Source: Auanema rhodensis (taxonomy: Eukaryota; Nematoda; Chromadorea; Rhabditida; Rhabditidae). Taken from it: DNA of 64,000 bases. The notes under the pieces are model-generated. The model worked only from the letters and a program-made list of their open reading frames with translations, was not told the origin of the DNA and did no database searches. Below are positions 11,900 through 23,800 of this stretch, piece after piece; within the stretch, counting starts at the first letter, position 1, and every line of letters begins with the position of its first letter. A program made the position numbers and the translations under genes. The stretch spans positions 682,001 through 746,000 of the forward strand of contig OZ059897.1 in the NCBI GenBank assembly GCA_964057225.1. Direction: 5' to 3'.

Positions 11900-14350
11900 T
11901 TAGATTCCTTTTTTCGAGGCAAAAACGATGGACAATGTTATTCAACGAAAAAATTAATTCTTCAGGGTGAAAATCGAGGATATAAGTGTGAACTTATATC
12001 AGTTGATATCTCGGTGCATTTTTCAGCTAGCGCAAATCTGATAGTACAGATCGACGCAGCTTAAAAATCCGCATCGAATGCACTATACTACATTGAGAAA
12101 CGCTAAATACAAAAATAAGTTATGATCGTTTGAAAAATGATGCATTAGTGTATGTTGAGTTTCCATGTACACTCAAAATTGCTTCCAAAAACATTTTGAC
12201 AAAAATTTTTTCGAAAAATTTCAAAATAATTTAGCGAAAAGTAGATGTTTTTAGCTTCCTTTTTTCGAGGCAAAAACGATGGACAATGTTATTCAACGAA
12301 AAAATTAATTCTTCAGGGTGAAAATCGAGGATATAAGTGTCAACTTATATCAGTTGATATCTCGGTGCATTTTCAAGCTAGCGCAAATCTGATAGTACAG
12401 ATCGACGCAACTTAAAATTCCGCATTGAATGCACTATACTACATTGAGAAACGCTTAATACAAAAATAAGTTATGATCGTTTGTAAAATGATGCATTAGT
12501 GTATGTTGAGTTTCCATGTACACTCAAAATTGCTTCCAAAAACATTTTGACAAAAATTTTTTCGAAAAATTTCAAAATAATTTAGCAAAAAGTAGATGTT
12601 TTTAGATTCTTTTTTTCAAGGCAAAAACGATGGACAATGTAATTCAACGAAAAAATTAATTCTTCAGGGTGAAAATCGAGGATATAAGTGTGAACTTATA
12701 TCAGTTGATATCTCGGTGCATTTTTAAGCTAGCGGAAATCTGATAACACAGATCGACGCAGCTTAAAAGTCCGCATCGAATGCACTATACTACATTGAGA
12801 AACGCTTAATACAAAAATTAGTTATGATCGTTTGAAAAATGATGCATTAGTGTATGTTGAGTTTCCATGTACACTCAAAATTGCTTCCAAAAACATTTTG
12901 ACAAAAATTTTTTCGAAAAATTTCAAAATAATTTAGCGAAAAGTAGATGTTTTTAGATTCCTTTTTTCAAGGCAAAAACGATGGACAATGTAATTCAACG
13001 AAAAAATTAATTCTTCAGGGTGAAAATCGAGGATATAAGTGTGAACTTATATCAGTTGATATCTCGGTGCATTTTTAAGCTAGCGGAAATCTGATAACAC
13101 AGATCGACGCAGCTTAAAAGTCCGCATCGAATGCACTATACTACATTGAGAAACGCTTAATACAAAAATTAGTTATGATCGTTTGAAAAATGATGCATTA
13201 GTGTATGTTGAGTTTCCATGTACACTCAAAATTGCTTCCAAAAACATTTTGACAAAAATTTTTTCGAAAAATTTCAAAATAATTTAGCGAAAAGTAGATG
13301 TTTTTAGATTCCTTTTTTCGAGGCAAAAACGATGGACAATGTTATTTAACGAAAAAATTAATTCTTCAGGGTGAAAATCGAGGATATAAGTGTGAACTTA
13401 TATCAGTTGATATCTCGGTGCATTTTTCAGCTAGCGCAAATCTGATAGTACAGATCGACGCAGCTTAAAAATCCGCATCGAATGCACTATACTACATTGA
13501 GAAACGCTAAATACAAAAATAAGTTATGATCGTTTGAAAAATGATGCATTAGTGTATGTTGAGTTTCCATGTACACTCAAAATTGCTTCCAAAAACATTT
13601 TGACAAAAATTTTTTCGAAAAATTTCAAAATAATTTAGCGAAAAGTAGATGTTTTTAGCTTCCTTTTTTCGAGGCAAAAACGATGGACAATGTTATTCAA
13701 CGAAAAAATTAATTCTTCAGGGTGAAAATCGAGGATATAAGTGTGAACTTATATCAGTTGATATCTCGGTGCATTTTTAAGCTAGCGGAAATCTGATAAC
13801 ACAGATCGACGCAGCTTAAAAGTCCGCATCGAATGCACTATACTACATTGAGAAACGCTTAATACAAAAATTAGTTATGATCGTTTGAAAAATGATGCAT
13901 TAGTGTATGTTGAGTTTCCATGTACACTCAAAATTGCTTCCAAAAACATTTTGACAAAAATTTTTTCGAAAAATTTCAAAATAATTTAGCAAAAAGTAGA
14001 TGTTTTTAGATTCCTTTTTTCGAGGCAAAAACGATGGACAATGTTATTCAACGAAAAAATTAATTCTTCAGGGTGAAAATCGAGGATATAAGTGTGAACT
14101 TATATCAGTTGATATCTCGGTGCATTTTTCAGCTAGCGCAAATCTGATAGTACAGATCGACGCAGCTTAAAAATCCGCATCGAATGCACTATACTACATT
14201 GAGAAACGCTAAATACAAAAATAAGTTATGATCGTTTGAAAAATGATGCATTAGTGTATGTTGAGTTTCCATGTACACTCAAAATTGCTTCCAAAAACAT
14301 TTTGACAAAAATTTTTTCGAAAAATTTCAAAATAATTTAGCAAAAAGTAG

Positions 14351-14720
14351 ATGTTTTTAGATTTTTTTTTTCAAGGCAAAAACAATGGACAATGTAATTC
14401 AACGAAAAAATTAATTCTTCAGGGTGAAAATCGAGGATATAAGTGTGAACTTATATCAGTTGATATCTCGGTGCATTTTTAAGCTAGCGGAAATCTGATA
14501 ACACAGATCGACGCAGCTTAAAAGTCCGCATCGAATGCACTATACTACATTGAGAAACGCTTAATACAAAAATTAGTTATGATCGTTTGAAAAATGATGC
14601 ATTAGTGTATGTTGAGTTTCCATGTACACTCAAAATTGCTTCCAAAAACATTTTGACAAAAATTTTTTCGAAAAATTTCAAAATAATTTAGCGAAAAGTA
14701 GATGTTTTTAGATTCCTTTT
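14351..14720 (+). repeat. Monomer with an uninterrupted T10 tract and AACAATGG
   Basis: The usual AGATTCCTTTTTTC segment reads AGAT followed by an unbroken T run (T10 including the T of AGAT), and the neighbouring AACGATGG is AACAATGG. I saw both changes only in this copy, which makes it a private single-monomer marker between the block B duplication and the right part of the block. Confidence 0.8.
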
Positions 14721-15621
14721 TTCAAGGCAAAAACGATGGACAATGTAATTCAACGAAAAAATTAATTCTTCAGGGTGAAAATCGAGGATATAAGTGTGAA
14801 CTTATATCAGTTGATATCTCGGTGCATTTTTAAGCTAGCGGAAATCTGATAACACAGATCGACGCAGCTTAAAAGTCCGCATCGAATGCACCATACTACA
14901 TTGAGAAACGCTTAATACAAAAATTAGTTATGATCGTTTGAAAAATGATGCATTAGTGTATGTTGAGTTTCCATGTACACTCAAAATTGCTTCCAAAAAC
15001 ATTTTGACAAAAATTTTTTCGAAAAATTTCAAAATAATTTAGCGAAAAGTAGATGTTTTTAGATTCCTTTTTTCGAGGCAAAAACGATGGACAATGTTAT
15101 TCAACGAAAAAATTAATTCTTCAGGGTGAGAATCGAGGATATAAGTGTGAACTTATATCAGTTGATATCTCGGTGCATTTTCAAGCTAGCGCAAATCTGA
15201 TAACACAGATCGACGCAGCTTAAAAGTCCGCATCGAATGCACTATACTACATTGAGAAACGCTTAATACAAAAATTAGTTATGATCGTTTGAAAAATGAT
15301 GCATTAGTGTATGTTGAGTTTCCATGTACACTCAAAATTGCTTCCAAAAACATTTTGACAAAGATTTTTTCGAAAAATTTCAAAATAATTTAGCGAAAAG
15401 TAGATGTTTTTAGATTCCTTTTTTCAAGGCAAAAACGATGGACAATGTAATTCAACGAAAAAATTAATTCTTCAGGGTGAATATCGAGGATATAAGTGTG
15501 AACTTATATCAGTTCATATCTCGGTGCATTTTCAAGCTAGCGTAAATCTGATAGTACAGATCGACGCAGCTTAAAAATCCGCATCGAATGCACTATACTA
15601 CATTGAGAAACGCTTAATACA

Positions 15622-17172
15622 AAAATTAGTTATGATCGTTTGAAAAATGATGCATTAGTGTATGTTGAGTTTCCATGTACACTCAAAATTGCTTCCAAAA
15701 ACATTTTGACAAAAATTTTTTCGAAAAATTTCAAAATAATTTAGCGAAAAGTAGATGTTTTTAGATTCCTTTTTTCGAGGCAAAAACGATGGACAATGTT
15801 ATTCAACGAAAAAATTAATTCTTCAGGGTGAAAATCGAGGATATAAGTGTGAACTTATATCAGTTGATATCTCGGTGCATTTTCAAGCTAGCGCAAATCT
15901 GATAACACAGATCGACGCAGCTTAAAAGTCCGCATCGAATGCACTATACTACATTGAGAAACGCTTAATACAAAAATTAGTTATGATCGTTTGAAAAATG
16001 ATGCATTAGTGTATGTTGAGTTTCCATGTACACTCAAAATTGCTTCCAAAAACATTTTGACAAAAATTTTTTCGAAAAATTTCAAAATAATTTAGCGAAA
16101 AGTAGATGTTTTTAGATTCCTTTTTTCGAAGCAAAAACGATGGACAATGTTATTCAACGAAAAAATTAATTCTTCAGGGTGAAAATCGAGGATATAAGTG
16201 TGAACTTATATCAGTTGATATCTCGGTGCATTTTTCAGCTAGCGCAAATCTGATAACACAGATCGACGCAGCTTAAAAATCCGCATCGAATGCACTATAC
16301 TACATTGAAAAACGCTTAATACCAAAATTAGTTATGATCGTTTGAAAAATGATGCATTAGTGTATGTTGAGTTTCCATGTACACTCAAAATTGCTTCCAA
16401 AAACATTTTGACAAAAATTTTTTCGAAAAATTTCAAAATAATTTAGCGAAAAGTAGATGTTTTTAGATTCCTTTTTTCGAGGCAAAAACGATGGACAATG
16501 TTATTCAACGAAAAAATTAATTCTTCAGGGTGAAAATCGAGGATATAAGTGTGAACTTATATCAGTTGATATCTCGGTGCATTTTCAAGCTAGCGCAAAT
16601 CTGATAACACAGATCGACGCAGCTTAAAAGTCCGCATCGAATGCACTATACTACATTGAGAAACGCTTAATACAAAAATTAGTTATGATCGTTTGAAAAA
16701 TGATGCATTAGTGTATGTTGAGTTTCCATGTACACTCAAAATTGCTTCCAAAAACATTTTGACAAAAATTTTTTCGAAAAATTTCAAAATAATTTAGCGA
16801 AAAGTAGATGTTTTTAGATTCCTTTTTTCGAAGCAAAAACGATGGACAATGTTATTCAACGAAAAAATTAATTCTTCAGGGTGAAAATCGAGGATATAAG
16901 TGTGAACTTATATCAGTTGATATCTCGGTGCATTTTTCAGCTAGCGCAAATCTGATAACACAGATCGACGCAGCTTAAAAATCCGCATCGAATGCACTAT
17001 ACTACATTGAAAAACGCTTAATACCAAAATTAGTTATGATCGTTTGAAAAATGATGCATTAGTGTATGTTGAGTTTCCATGTACACTCAAAATTGCTTCC
17101 AAAAACATTTTGACAAAAATTTTTTCGAAAAATTTCAAAATAATTTAGCGAAAAGTAGATGTTTTTAGATTC
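15622..17172 (+). repeat. 2-monomer duplication (15622-16470 equals 16324-17172)
   Basis: Offset 702 bp. The pair consists of an AAAAGTCC monomer followed by a TTCGAAGCAAAAACG / ATTGAAAAACGCTTAATACC monomer, present twice in a row. TTCGAAGC is seen only here (16128 and 16830). Limits are A15621/C16323 on the left and C16471/T17173 on the right. Confidence 0.85.
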
Positions 17173-18064
17173 TTTTTTTCAAGGCAAAAACGATGGACAA
17201 TGTTATTCAACGAAAAAATTAATTTTTCAGGGTGAAAATCGAGGATATAGGTGTGAACTTATATCAGTTGATATCCCGGTGCATTTTTCAGCTAGCGCAA
17301 ATCTGATAACACAGATCGACGCAGCTTAAAAATCCGCATCGAATGCACTATACTACATTGAGAAACGCTTAATACCGAAATTAGTTATGATCGTTTGAAA
17401 AATGATGCATTAGTGTATGTTGAGTTTCCATGTACACTCAAAATTGCTTCCAAAAACATTTTGACAAAAATTTTTTCGAAAAATTTCAAAATAATTTAGC
17501 GAAAAGTAGATGTTTTTAGATTCCTTTTTTCGAGGCAAAAACGATGGACAATGTTATTCAACGAAAAAATTAATTCTTCAGGGTGAAAATCGAGGATATA
17601 AGTGTCAACTTATATCAGTTGATATCTCGGTGCATTTTCAAGCTAGCGCAAATCTGATAGTACAGATCGACGCAGCTTAAAAATCCGCATCGAATGCACT
17701 ATACTACATTGAGAAACGCTTAATACAAAAATAAGTTATGATCGTTTGTAAAATGATGCATTAGTGTATGTTGAGTTTCCATGTACACTCAAAATTGCTT
17801 CCAAAAACATTTTGACAAAAATTTTTTCGAAAAATTTCAAAATAATTTAGCAAAAAGTAGATGTTTTTAGATTCTTTTTTTCAAGGCAAAAACGATGGAC
17901 AATGTAATTCAACGAAAAAATTAATTCTTCAGGGTGAAAATCGAGGATATAAGTGTGAACTTATATCAGTTGATATCTCGGTGCATTTTTAAGCTAGCGG
18001 AAATCTGATAACACAGATCGACGCAGCTTAAAAGTCCGCATCGAATGCACTATACTACATTGAG

Positions 18065-18076
18065 AAACGCACACTC
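18065..18076 (+). other. 65-bp deletion junction inside a monomer, boundary of blocks B and C
   Basis: The sequence reads GAGAAACGC directly followed by ACACTCAAAATTGC. A normal copy has 65 further bases between these, from TTAATACAAA to TTCCATGT. The spacing between ATGTTTTTAG landmarks is therefore 286 bp (17861 to 18147) instead of 351. No base is shared between the two ends of the missing segment, so there is no microhomology. The left neighbour is a typical block B monomer (GCGGAAATC, AAAAGTCC). The right neighbour is the first in the window with TTTCAAGATAATTT, typical of block C. Confidence 0.95.
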
Positions 18077-18188
18077 AAAATTGCTTCCAAAAACATTTTG
18101 ACAAAAATTTTTTCGAAAAATTTCAAGATAATTTAGCGAAAAGTAGATGTTTTTAGATTCCTTTTTTCGAGGCAAAAACGATGGACAA

Positions 18189-20516
18189 TGTTATTCAACG
18201 AAAAAATTAATTCTTCAGGGTGAAAATCGAGGATATAGGTGTGAACTTATATCAGTTGATATCTCGGTGCATTTTCAAGCTAGCGCAAATCTGATAGTAC
18301 AGATCGACGCAGCTTAAAAATCCGCATCGAATGCACTATACTACATTGGAAAACGCTTAATACAAAAATTAGTTATGATCGTTTGAAAAATGATGCATTA
18401 GTGTATGTTGAGTTTCCATGTACACTCAAAATTGCTTCCAAAAACATTTTGACAAAAATTTTTTCGAAAAATTTCAAGATAATTTAGCGAAAAGTAGATG
18501 TTTTTAGATTCCTTTTTTCGAGGCAAAAACGATGGACAATGTTATTCAACGAAAAAATTAATTCTTCAGGGTGAAGATCGAGGATATAAGTGTGAACTTA
18601 TATCAGTTGATATCTCGGTGCATTTTCAAGCTAGCGCAAATCTGATAGTACAGATCGACGCAGCTTAAAAGTCCGCATCGAATGCACTATACAACATTGA
18701 GAAACGCTTAATACAAAAATTAGTTATGATCGTTTGAAAAATGATGCATTAGTGTATGTTGAGTTTCCATGTACACTCAAAATTGCTTCCAAAAACATTT
18801 TGACAAAAATTTTTTCGAAAAATTTCAAAATAATTTAGCGAAAAGTAGATGTTTTTAGATTTCTTTTTTTGAGGCAAAAACGATGGACAATGTTATTCAA
18901 CGAAAAAATTAATTCTTCAGGGTGAAAATCGAGGATATAAGTGTGAACTTATATCAGTTGATATCTCGGTGCATTTTTAAGCTAGCGCAAATCTGATAGT
19001 ACAGATCGACGCAGCTTAAAAATCCGCATCGAATGCACTACACTACATTGAGAAACGCTCAATACAAAAATAAGTTATGATCGTTTGAAAAATGATGCAT
19101 TAGTGTATGTTGAGTTTCCATGTACACTCAACATTGCTTCCAAAAACATTTTGACAAAAAGTTTCCCGAAAAATTTCAAAATAATTTCACAAAAAGTAAA
19201 TGTTTTTAGATTCCTTTTTTCAAGACAAAGACGATGGACATTGTTATTCAACAAAAAAATTAATTCTTCAGGGTGAAAATCGAGGATATAAGTGTGAACT
19301 TATATCAGTTGATATCTCGGTGCATTTTCAAGCAAGCGCAAATCTGATAACACAGATCGACGCAGCTTAAAAATCCGCATCGAATGCACTATACTACATT
19401 GAAAAACGCTTAATACAAAAATTAGTTATGATCGTTTGAAAAATGATGCATTAGTGTATGTTGAGTTTCCATGTACACTCAACATTGCTTCCAAAAACAT
19501 TTTGACAAAAAGTTTCCCGAAAAATTTCAAAATAATTTCACAAAAAGTAAATGTTTTTAGATTCCTTTTTTCAAGACAAAGACGATGGACATTGTTATTC
19601 AACGAAAAAATTAATTCTTCAGGGTGAAAATCGAGGATATAGGTGTGAACTTATATCAGTTGATATCTCGGTGCATTTTCAAGCTAGCGCAAATCTGATA
19701 GTACAGATCGACGCAGCTTAAAAATCCGCATCGAATGCACTATACTACATTGGAAAACGCTTAATACAAAAATTAGTTATGATCGTTTGAAAAATGATGC
19801 ATTAGTGTATGTTGAGTTTCCATGTACACTCAAAATTGCTTCCAAAAACATTTTGACAAAAATTTTTTCGAAAAATTTCAAGATAATTTAGCGAAAAGTA
19901 GATGTTTTTAGATTCCTTTTTTCGAGGCAAAAACGATGGACAATGTTATTCAACGAAAAAATTAATTCTTCAGGGTGAAGATCGAGGATATAAGTGTGAA
20001 CTTATATCAGTTGATATCTCGGTGCATTTTCAAGCTAGCGCAAATCTGATAGTACAGATCGACGCAGCTTAAAAGTCCGCATCGAATGCACTATACAACA
20101 TTGAGAAACGCTTAATACAAAAATTAGTTATGATCGTTTGAAAAATGATGCATTAGTGTATGTTGAGTTTCCATGTACACTCAAAATTGCTTCCAAAAAC
20201 ATTTTGACAAAAATTTTTTCGAAAAATTTCAAAATAATTTAGCGAAAAGTAGATGTTTTTAGATTTCTTTTTTTGAGGCAAAAACGATGGACAATGTTAT
20301 TCAACGAAAAAATTAATTCTTCAGGGTGAAAATCGAGGATATAAGTGTGAACTTATATCAGTTGATATCTCGGTGCATTTTTAAGCTAGCGCAAATCTGA
20401 TAGTACAGATCGACGCAGCTTAAAAATCCGCATCGAATGCACTACACTACATTGAGAAACGCTCAATACAAAAATAAGTTATGATCGTTTGAAAAATGAT
20501 GCATTAGTGTATGTTG
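18189..20516 (+). repeat. 4-monomer-offset duplication (18189-19112 equals 19593-20516)
   Basis: Offset 1404 bp (4 x 351). Both copies share GATATAGGTG with ATTGGAAAACG, the rare GTGAAGATCG (18574 and 19978), TTTCTTTTTTTGAGG, and the rare ACTACACTACATTG near 19040 and 20444. Limits are A18188/T19592 and A19113/C20517. Confidence 0.85.
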
Positions 20517-20837
20517 CGTTTCCATGTACACTCAAAATTGCTTCCAAAAACATTTTGACAAAAATTTTTTCGAAAAATTTCAAAATAATTTAGCGAAAAG
20601 TAGATGTTTTTAGATTTCTTTTTTCGAGGCAAAAACGATGGACAATGTTATTCAACGAAAAAATTAATTCTTCAGGGTGAAAATCGAGGATATAAGTGTG
20701 AACTTATATCAGTTGATATCTCGGTGCATTTTCAAGCTAGCGCAAATCTGATAGTACAGATCGACGCAGCTTAAAAATCCGCATCGAATGCACTATACTA
20801 CATTGAGAAACGCTCAATACAAAAATAAGTTATGATC

Positions 20838-23800
20838 GTTTGAAAAATGATGCATTAGTGTATGTTGCGTTTCCATGTACACTCAAAATTGCTTCCAAAA
20901 ACATTTTGACAAAAATTTTTTCGAAAAATTTCAAAATAATTTAGCGAAAAGTAGATGTTTTTAGATTTCTTTTTTCGAGGCAAAAACGATGGACTATGTT
21001 ATTCAACGAAAAAATTAATTCTTCAGGGTGAAAATCGAGGATATAAGTGTGAACTTATATCAGTTGATATCTCGGTGCATTTTTAAGCTAGCGCAAATCT
21101 GATAACACAGATCGACCCAGCTTAAAAATGCGCATCGAATGCACTATACTACATTGAGAAACGCTTAATACAAAAATTAGTTATGATTGTTTGAAAAATG
21201 ATGCAATAGTGTATGTTGAGTTTCCATGTACACTCAAAATTGCTTCCAAAAACATTTTGACAAAAATTTTTTCGAAAAATTTCAAGATAATTTCACAAAA
21301 AGTAGATGTTTTTAGATTCCTTTTTTCAAGACAAAGACGATGGACAATGTTATTCAACGAAAAAATTAATTCTTCAGGGTGAAAATCGAGGATATAGGTG
21401 TGAACTTATATCAGTTGATATCTCGGTGCATTTTTAAGCTAGCGCAAATCTGATAACACAGATCGACCCAGCTTAAAAATCCGCATCGAATGCACTATAC
21501 TACATTAAGAAACGTTCAATACAAAAATTAGTTATGATCGTTTGAAAAATGATGCATTAGTGTATGTTGAGTTTCCATGTACACTCAACATTGCTTCCAA
21601 AAACATTTTGACAAAAAGTTTCCCGAAAAATTTCAAAATAATTTCACAAAAAGTAAATGTTTTTAGATTCCTTTTTTCAAGACAAAGACGATGGACATTG
21701 TTATTCAACAAAAAAATTAATTCTTCAGGGTGAAAATCGAGGATATAGGTGTGAACTTATATCAGTTGATATCTCGGTGCATTTTCAAGCAAGCGCAAAT
21801 CTGATAACACAGATCGACGCAGCTTAAAAATCCGCATCGAATGCACTATACTACATTGAAAAACGCTTAATACAAAAATTAGTTATGATCGTTTGAAAAA
21901 TGATGCATTAGTGTATGTTGAGTTTCCATGTACACTCAAAATTGCTTCCAAAAACATTTTGACAAAAATTTTTTCGAAAAATTTCAAGATAATTTAGCGA
22001 AAAGTAGATGTTTTTAGATTCCTTTTTTCGAGGCAAAAACGATGGACAATGTTATTCAACGAAAAAATTAGTTCTTCAGGGTGAAAATCGAGGATATAGG
22101 TGTGAACTTATATCAGTTGATATCTCGGTGCATTTTCAAGCTAGCGCAAATCTGATAGTACAGATCGACGCAGCTTAAAAATCCGCATCGAATGCACTAT
22201 ACTACATTGGAAAACGCTTAATACAAAAATTAGTTATGATCGTTTGAAAAATGATGCATTAGTGTATGTTGAGTTTCCATGTACACTCAAAATTGCTTCC
22301 AAAAACATTTTGACAAAAAGTTTCCCGAAAAATTTCAAAATAATTTCACAAAAAGTAAATGTTTTTAGATTCCTTTTTTCAAGACAAAGACGATGGACAT
22401 TGTTATTCAACAAAAAAATTAATTCTTCAGGGTGAAAATCGAGGATATAGGTGTGAACTTATATCAGTTGATATCTCGGTGCATTTTCAAGCAAGCGCAA
22501 ATCTGATAACACAGATCGACGCAGCTTAAAAATCCGCATCGAATGCACTATACTACATTGAAAAACGCTTAATACAAAAATTAGTTATGATCGTTTGAAA
22601 AATGATGCATTAGTGTATGTTGAGTTTCCATGTACACTCAAAATTGCTTCCAAAAACATTTTGACAAAAATTTTTTCGAAAAATTTCAAGATAATTTAGC
22701 GAAAAGTAGATGTTTTTAGATTCCTTTTTTCGAGGCAAAAACGATGGACAATGTTATTCAACGAAAAAATTAATTCTTCAGGGTGAAAATCGAGGATATA
22801 GGTGTGAACTTATATCAGTTGATATCTCGGTGCATTTTCAAGCTAGCGCAAATCTGATAGTACAGATCGACGCAGCTTAAAAATCCGCATCGAATGCACT
22901 ATACTACATTGGAAAACGCTTAATACAAAAATTAGTTATGATCGTTTGAAAAATGATGCATTAGTGTATGTTGAGTTTCCATGTACACTCAAAATTGCTT
23001 CCAAAAACATTTTGACAAAAATTTTTTCGAAAAATTTCAAGATAATTTAGCGAAAAGTAGATGTTTTTAGATTCCTTTTTTCGAGGCAAAAACGATGGAC
23101 AGTGTTATTAAACGAAAAAATTAATTCTTCAGGGTGAAAATCGAGGATATAAGTGTGAACTTATATCAGTTGATATCTCGGTGCATTTTCAAGCTAGCGC
23201 AAATCTGATAGTACAGATCGACGCAGCTTAAACGTCCGCATCGAATGCACTATACAACATTGAGAAACGCTTAATACAAAAATTAGTTATGATCGTTTGA
23301 AAAATGATGCATTAGTGTATGTTGAGTTTCCATGTACACTCAAAATTGCTTCCAAAAACATTTTGACAAAAAGTTTCCCGAAAAATTTCAAAATAATTTA
23401 GCGAAAAGTAGATGTTTTTAGATTTCTTTTTTTGAGGCAAAAACGATGGACAATGTTATTCAACGAAAAAATTAATTCTTCAGGGTGAAAATCGAGGATA
23501 TAAGTGTGAACTTATATCAGTTGATATCTCGGTGCATTTTCAAGCTAGCGCAAATCTGATAGTACAGATCGACGCAGCTTAAAAATCCGCATCGAATGCA
23601 CTATACTACATTGAGAAACGCTTAATACAAAAATTAGTTATGATTGTTTGAAAAATGATGCATTAGTGTATGTTGCGTTTCCATGTACACTCAAAATTGC
23701 TTCCAAAAACATTTTGACAAAAATTTTTTCGAAAAATTTCAAAATAATTTAGCGAAAAGTAGATGTTTTTAGATTTCTTTTTTCGAGGCAAAAACGATGG

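Larger units (their letters stand above)
8911..13990 (+). repeat. 8-monomer duplication, block B (8911-11183 equals 11718-13990)
   Basis: The offset is 2807 bp, that is 8 x 351 minus the 1-bp deletion carried by the unit. The same eight-monomer order appears twice: deletion monomer, TAGCTTCC/GTGTCAAC monomer, two GCGGAAATC monomers, TAAATAC monomer, TAGCTTCC/GCGGAAATC monomer. Differences I saw are 9619 C versus 12426 T, 10140 G versus 12947 A, and 10540 C versus 13347 T. Edges are at 8910 A/11717 G and 11184 G/13991 A. Confidence 0.85.
8886..18070 (+). repeat. Array block B: subfamily with GCGGAAATC, TAAATAC, TAGCTTCC and GTGTCAAC variants
   Basis: About 26 monomers. Typical markers are TTTTTAAGCTAGCGGAAATC with AAAAGTCCGC, CGCTAAATACAAAAATAAG, TTTTTAGCTTCC, AGTGTCAAC (9533, 11287, 12340, 17605) and CGTTTGTAAAATG. 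TTTCAAGATAATTT and (with one exception near 17249) GATATAGGTG, both frequent further right, are absent. The block ends exactly at the 65-bp deletion junction. Confidence 0.8.

Noticed and set aside
18070-18071. Mobile element excision footprint at the 65-bp deletion
   Set aside because: No target-site duplication, inverted repeat or leftover sequence is present. The junction is a plain loss of satellite bases.
19085-19276. 63-codon frames starting at a TTG in the TTTCACAAAAAG monomers, recurring from 19 to 61 kb
   Set aside because: There is no ATG start. The frame is opened by replacing the TAG of TTTAGCG by TTTCAC and closes in neighbouring monomers. No domain, signal or membrane pattern supports a protein.
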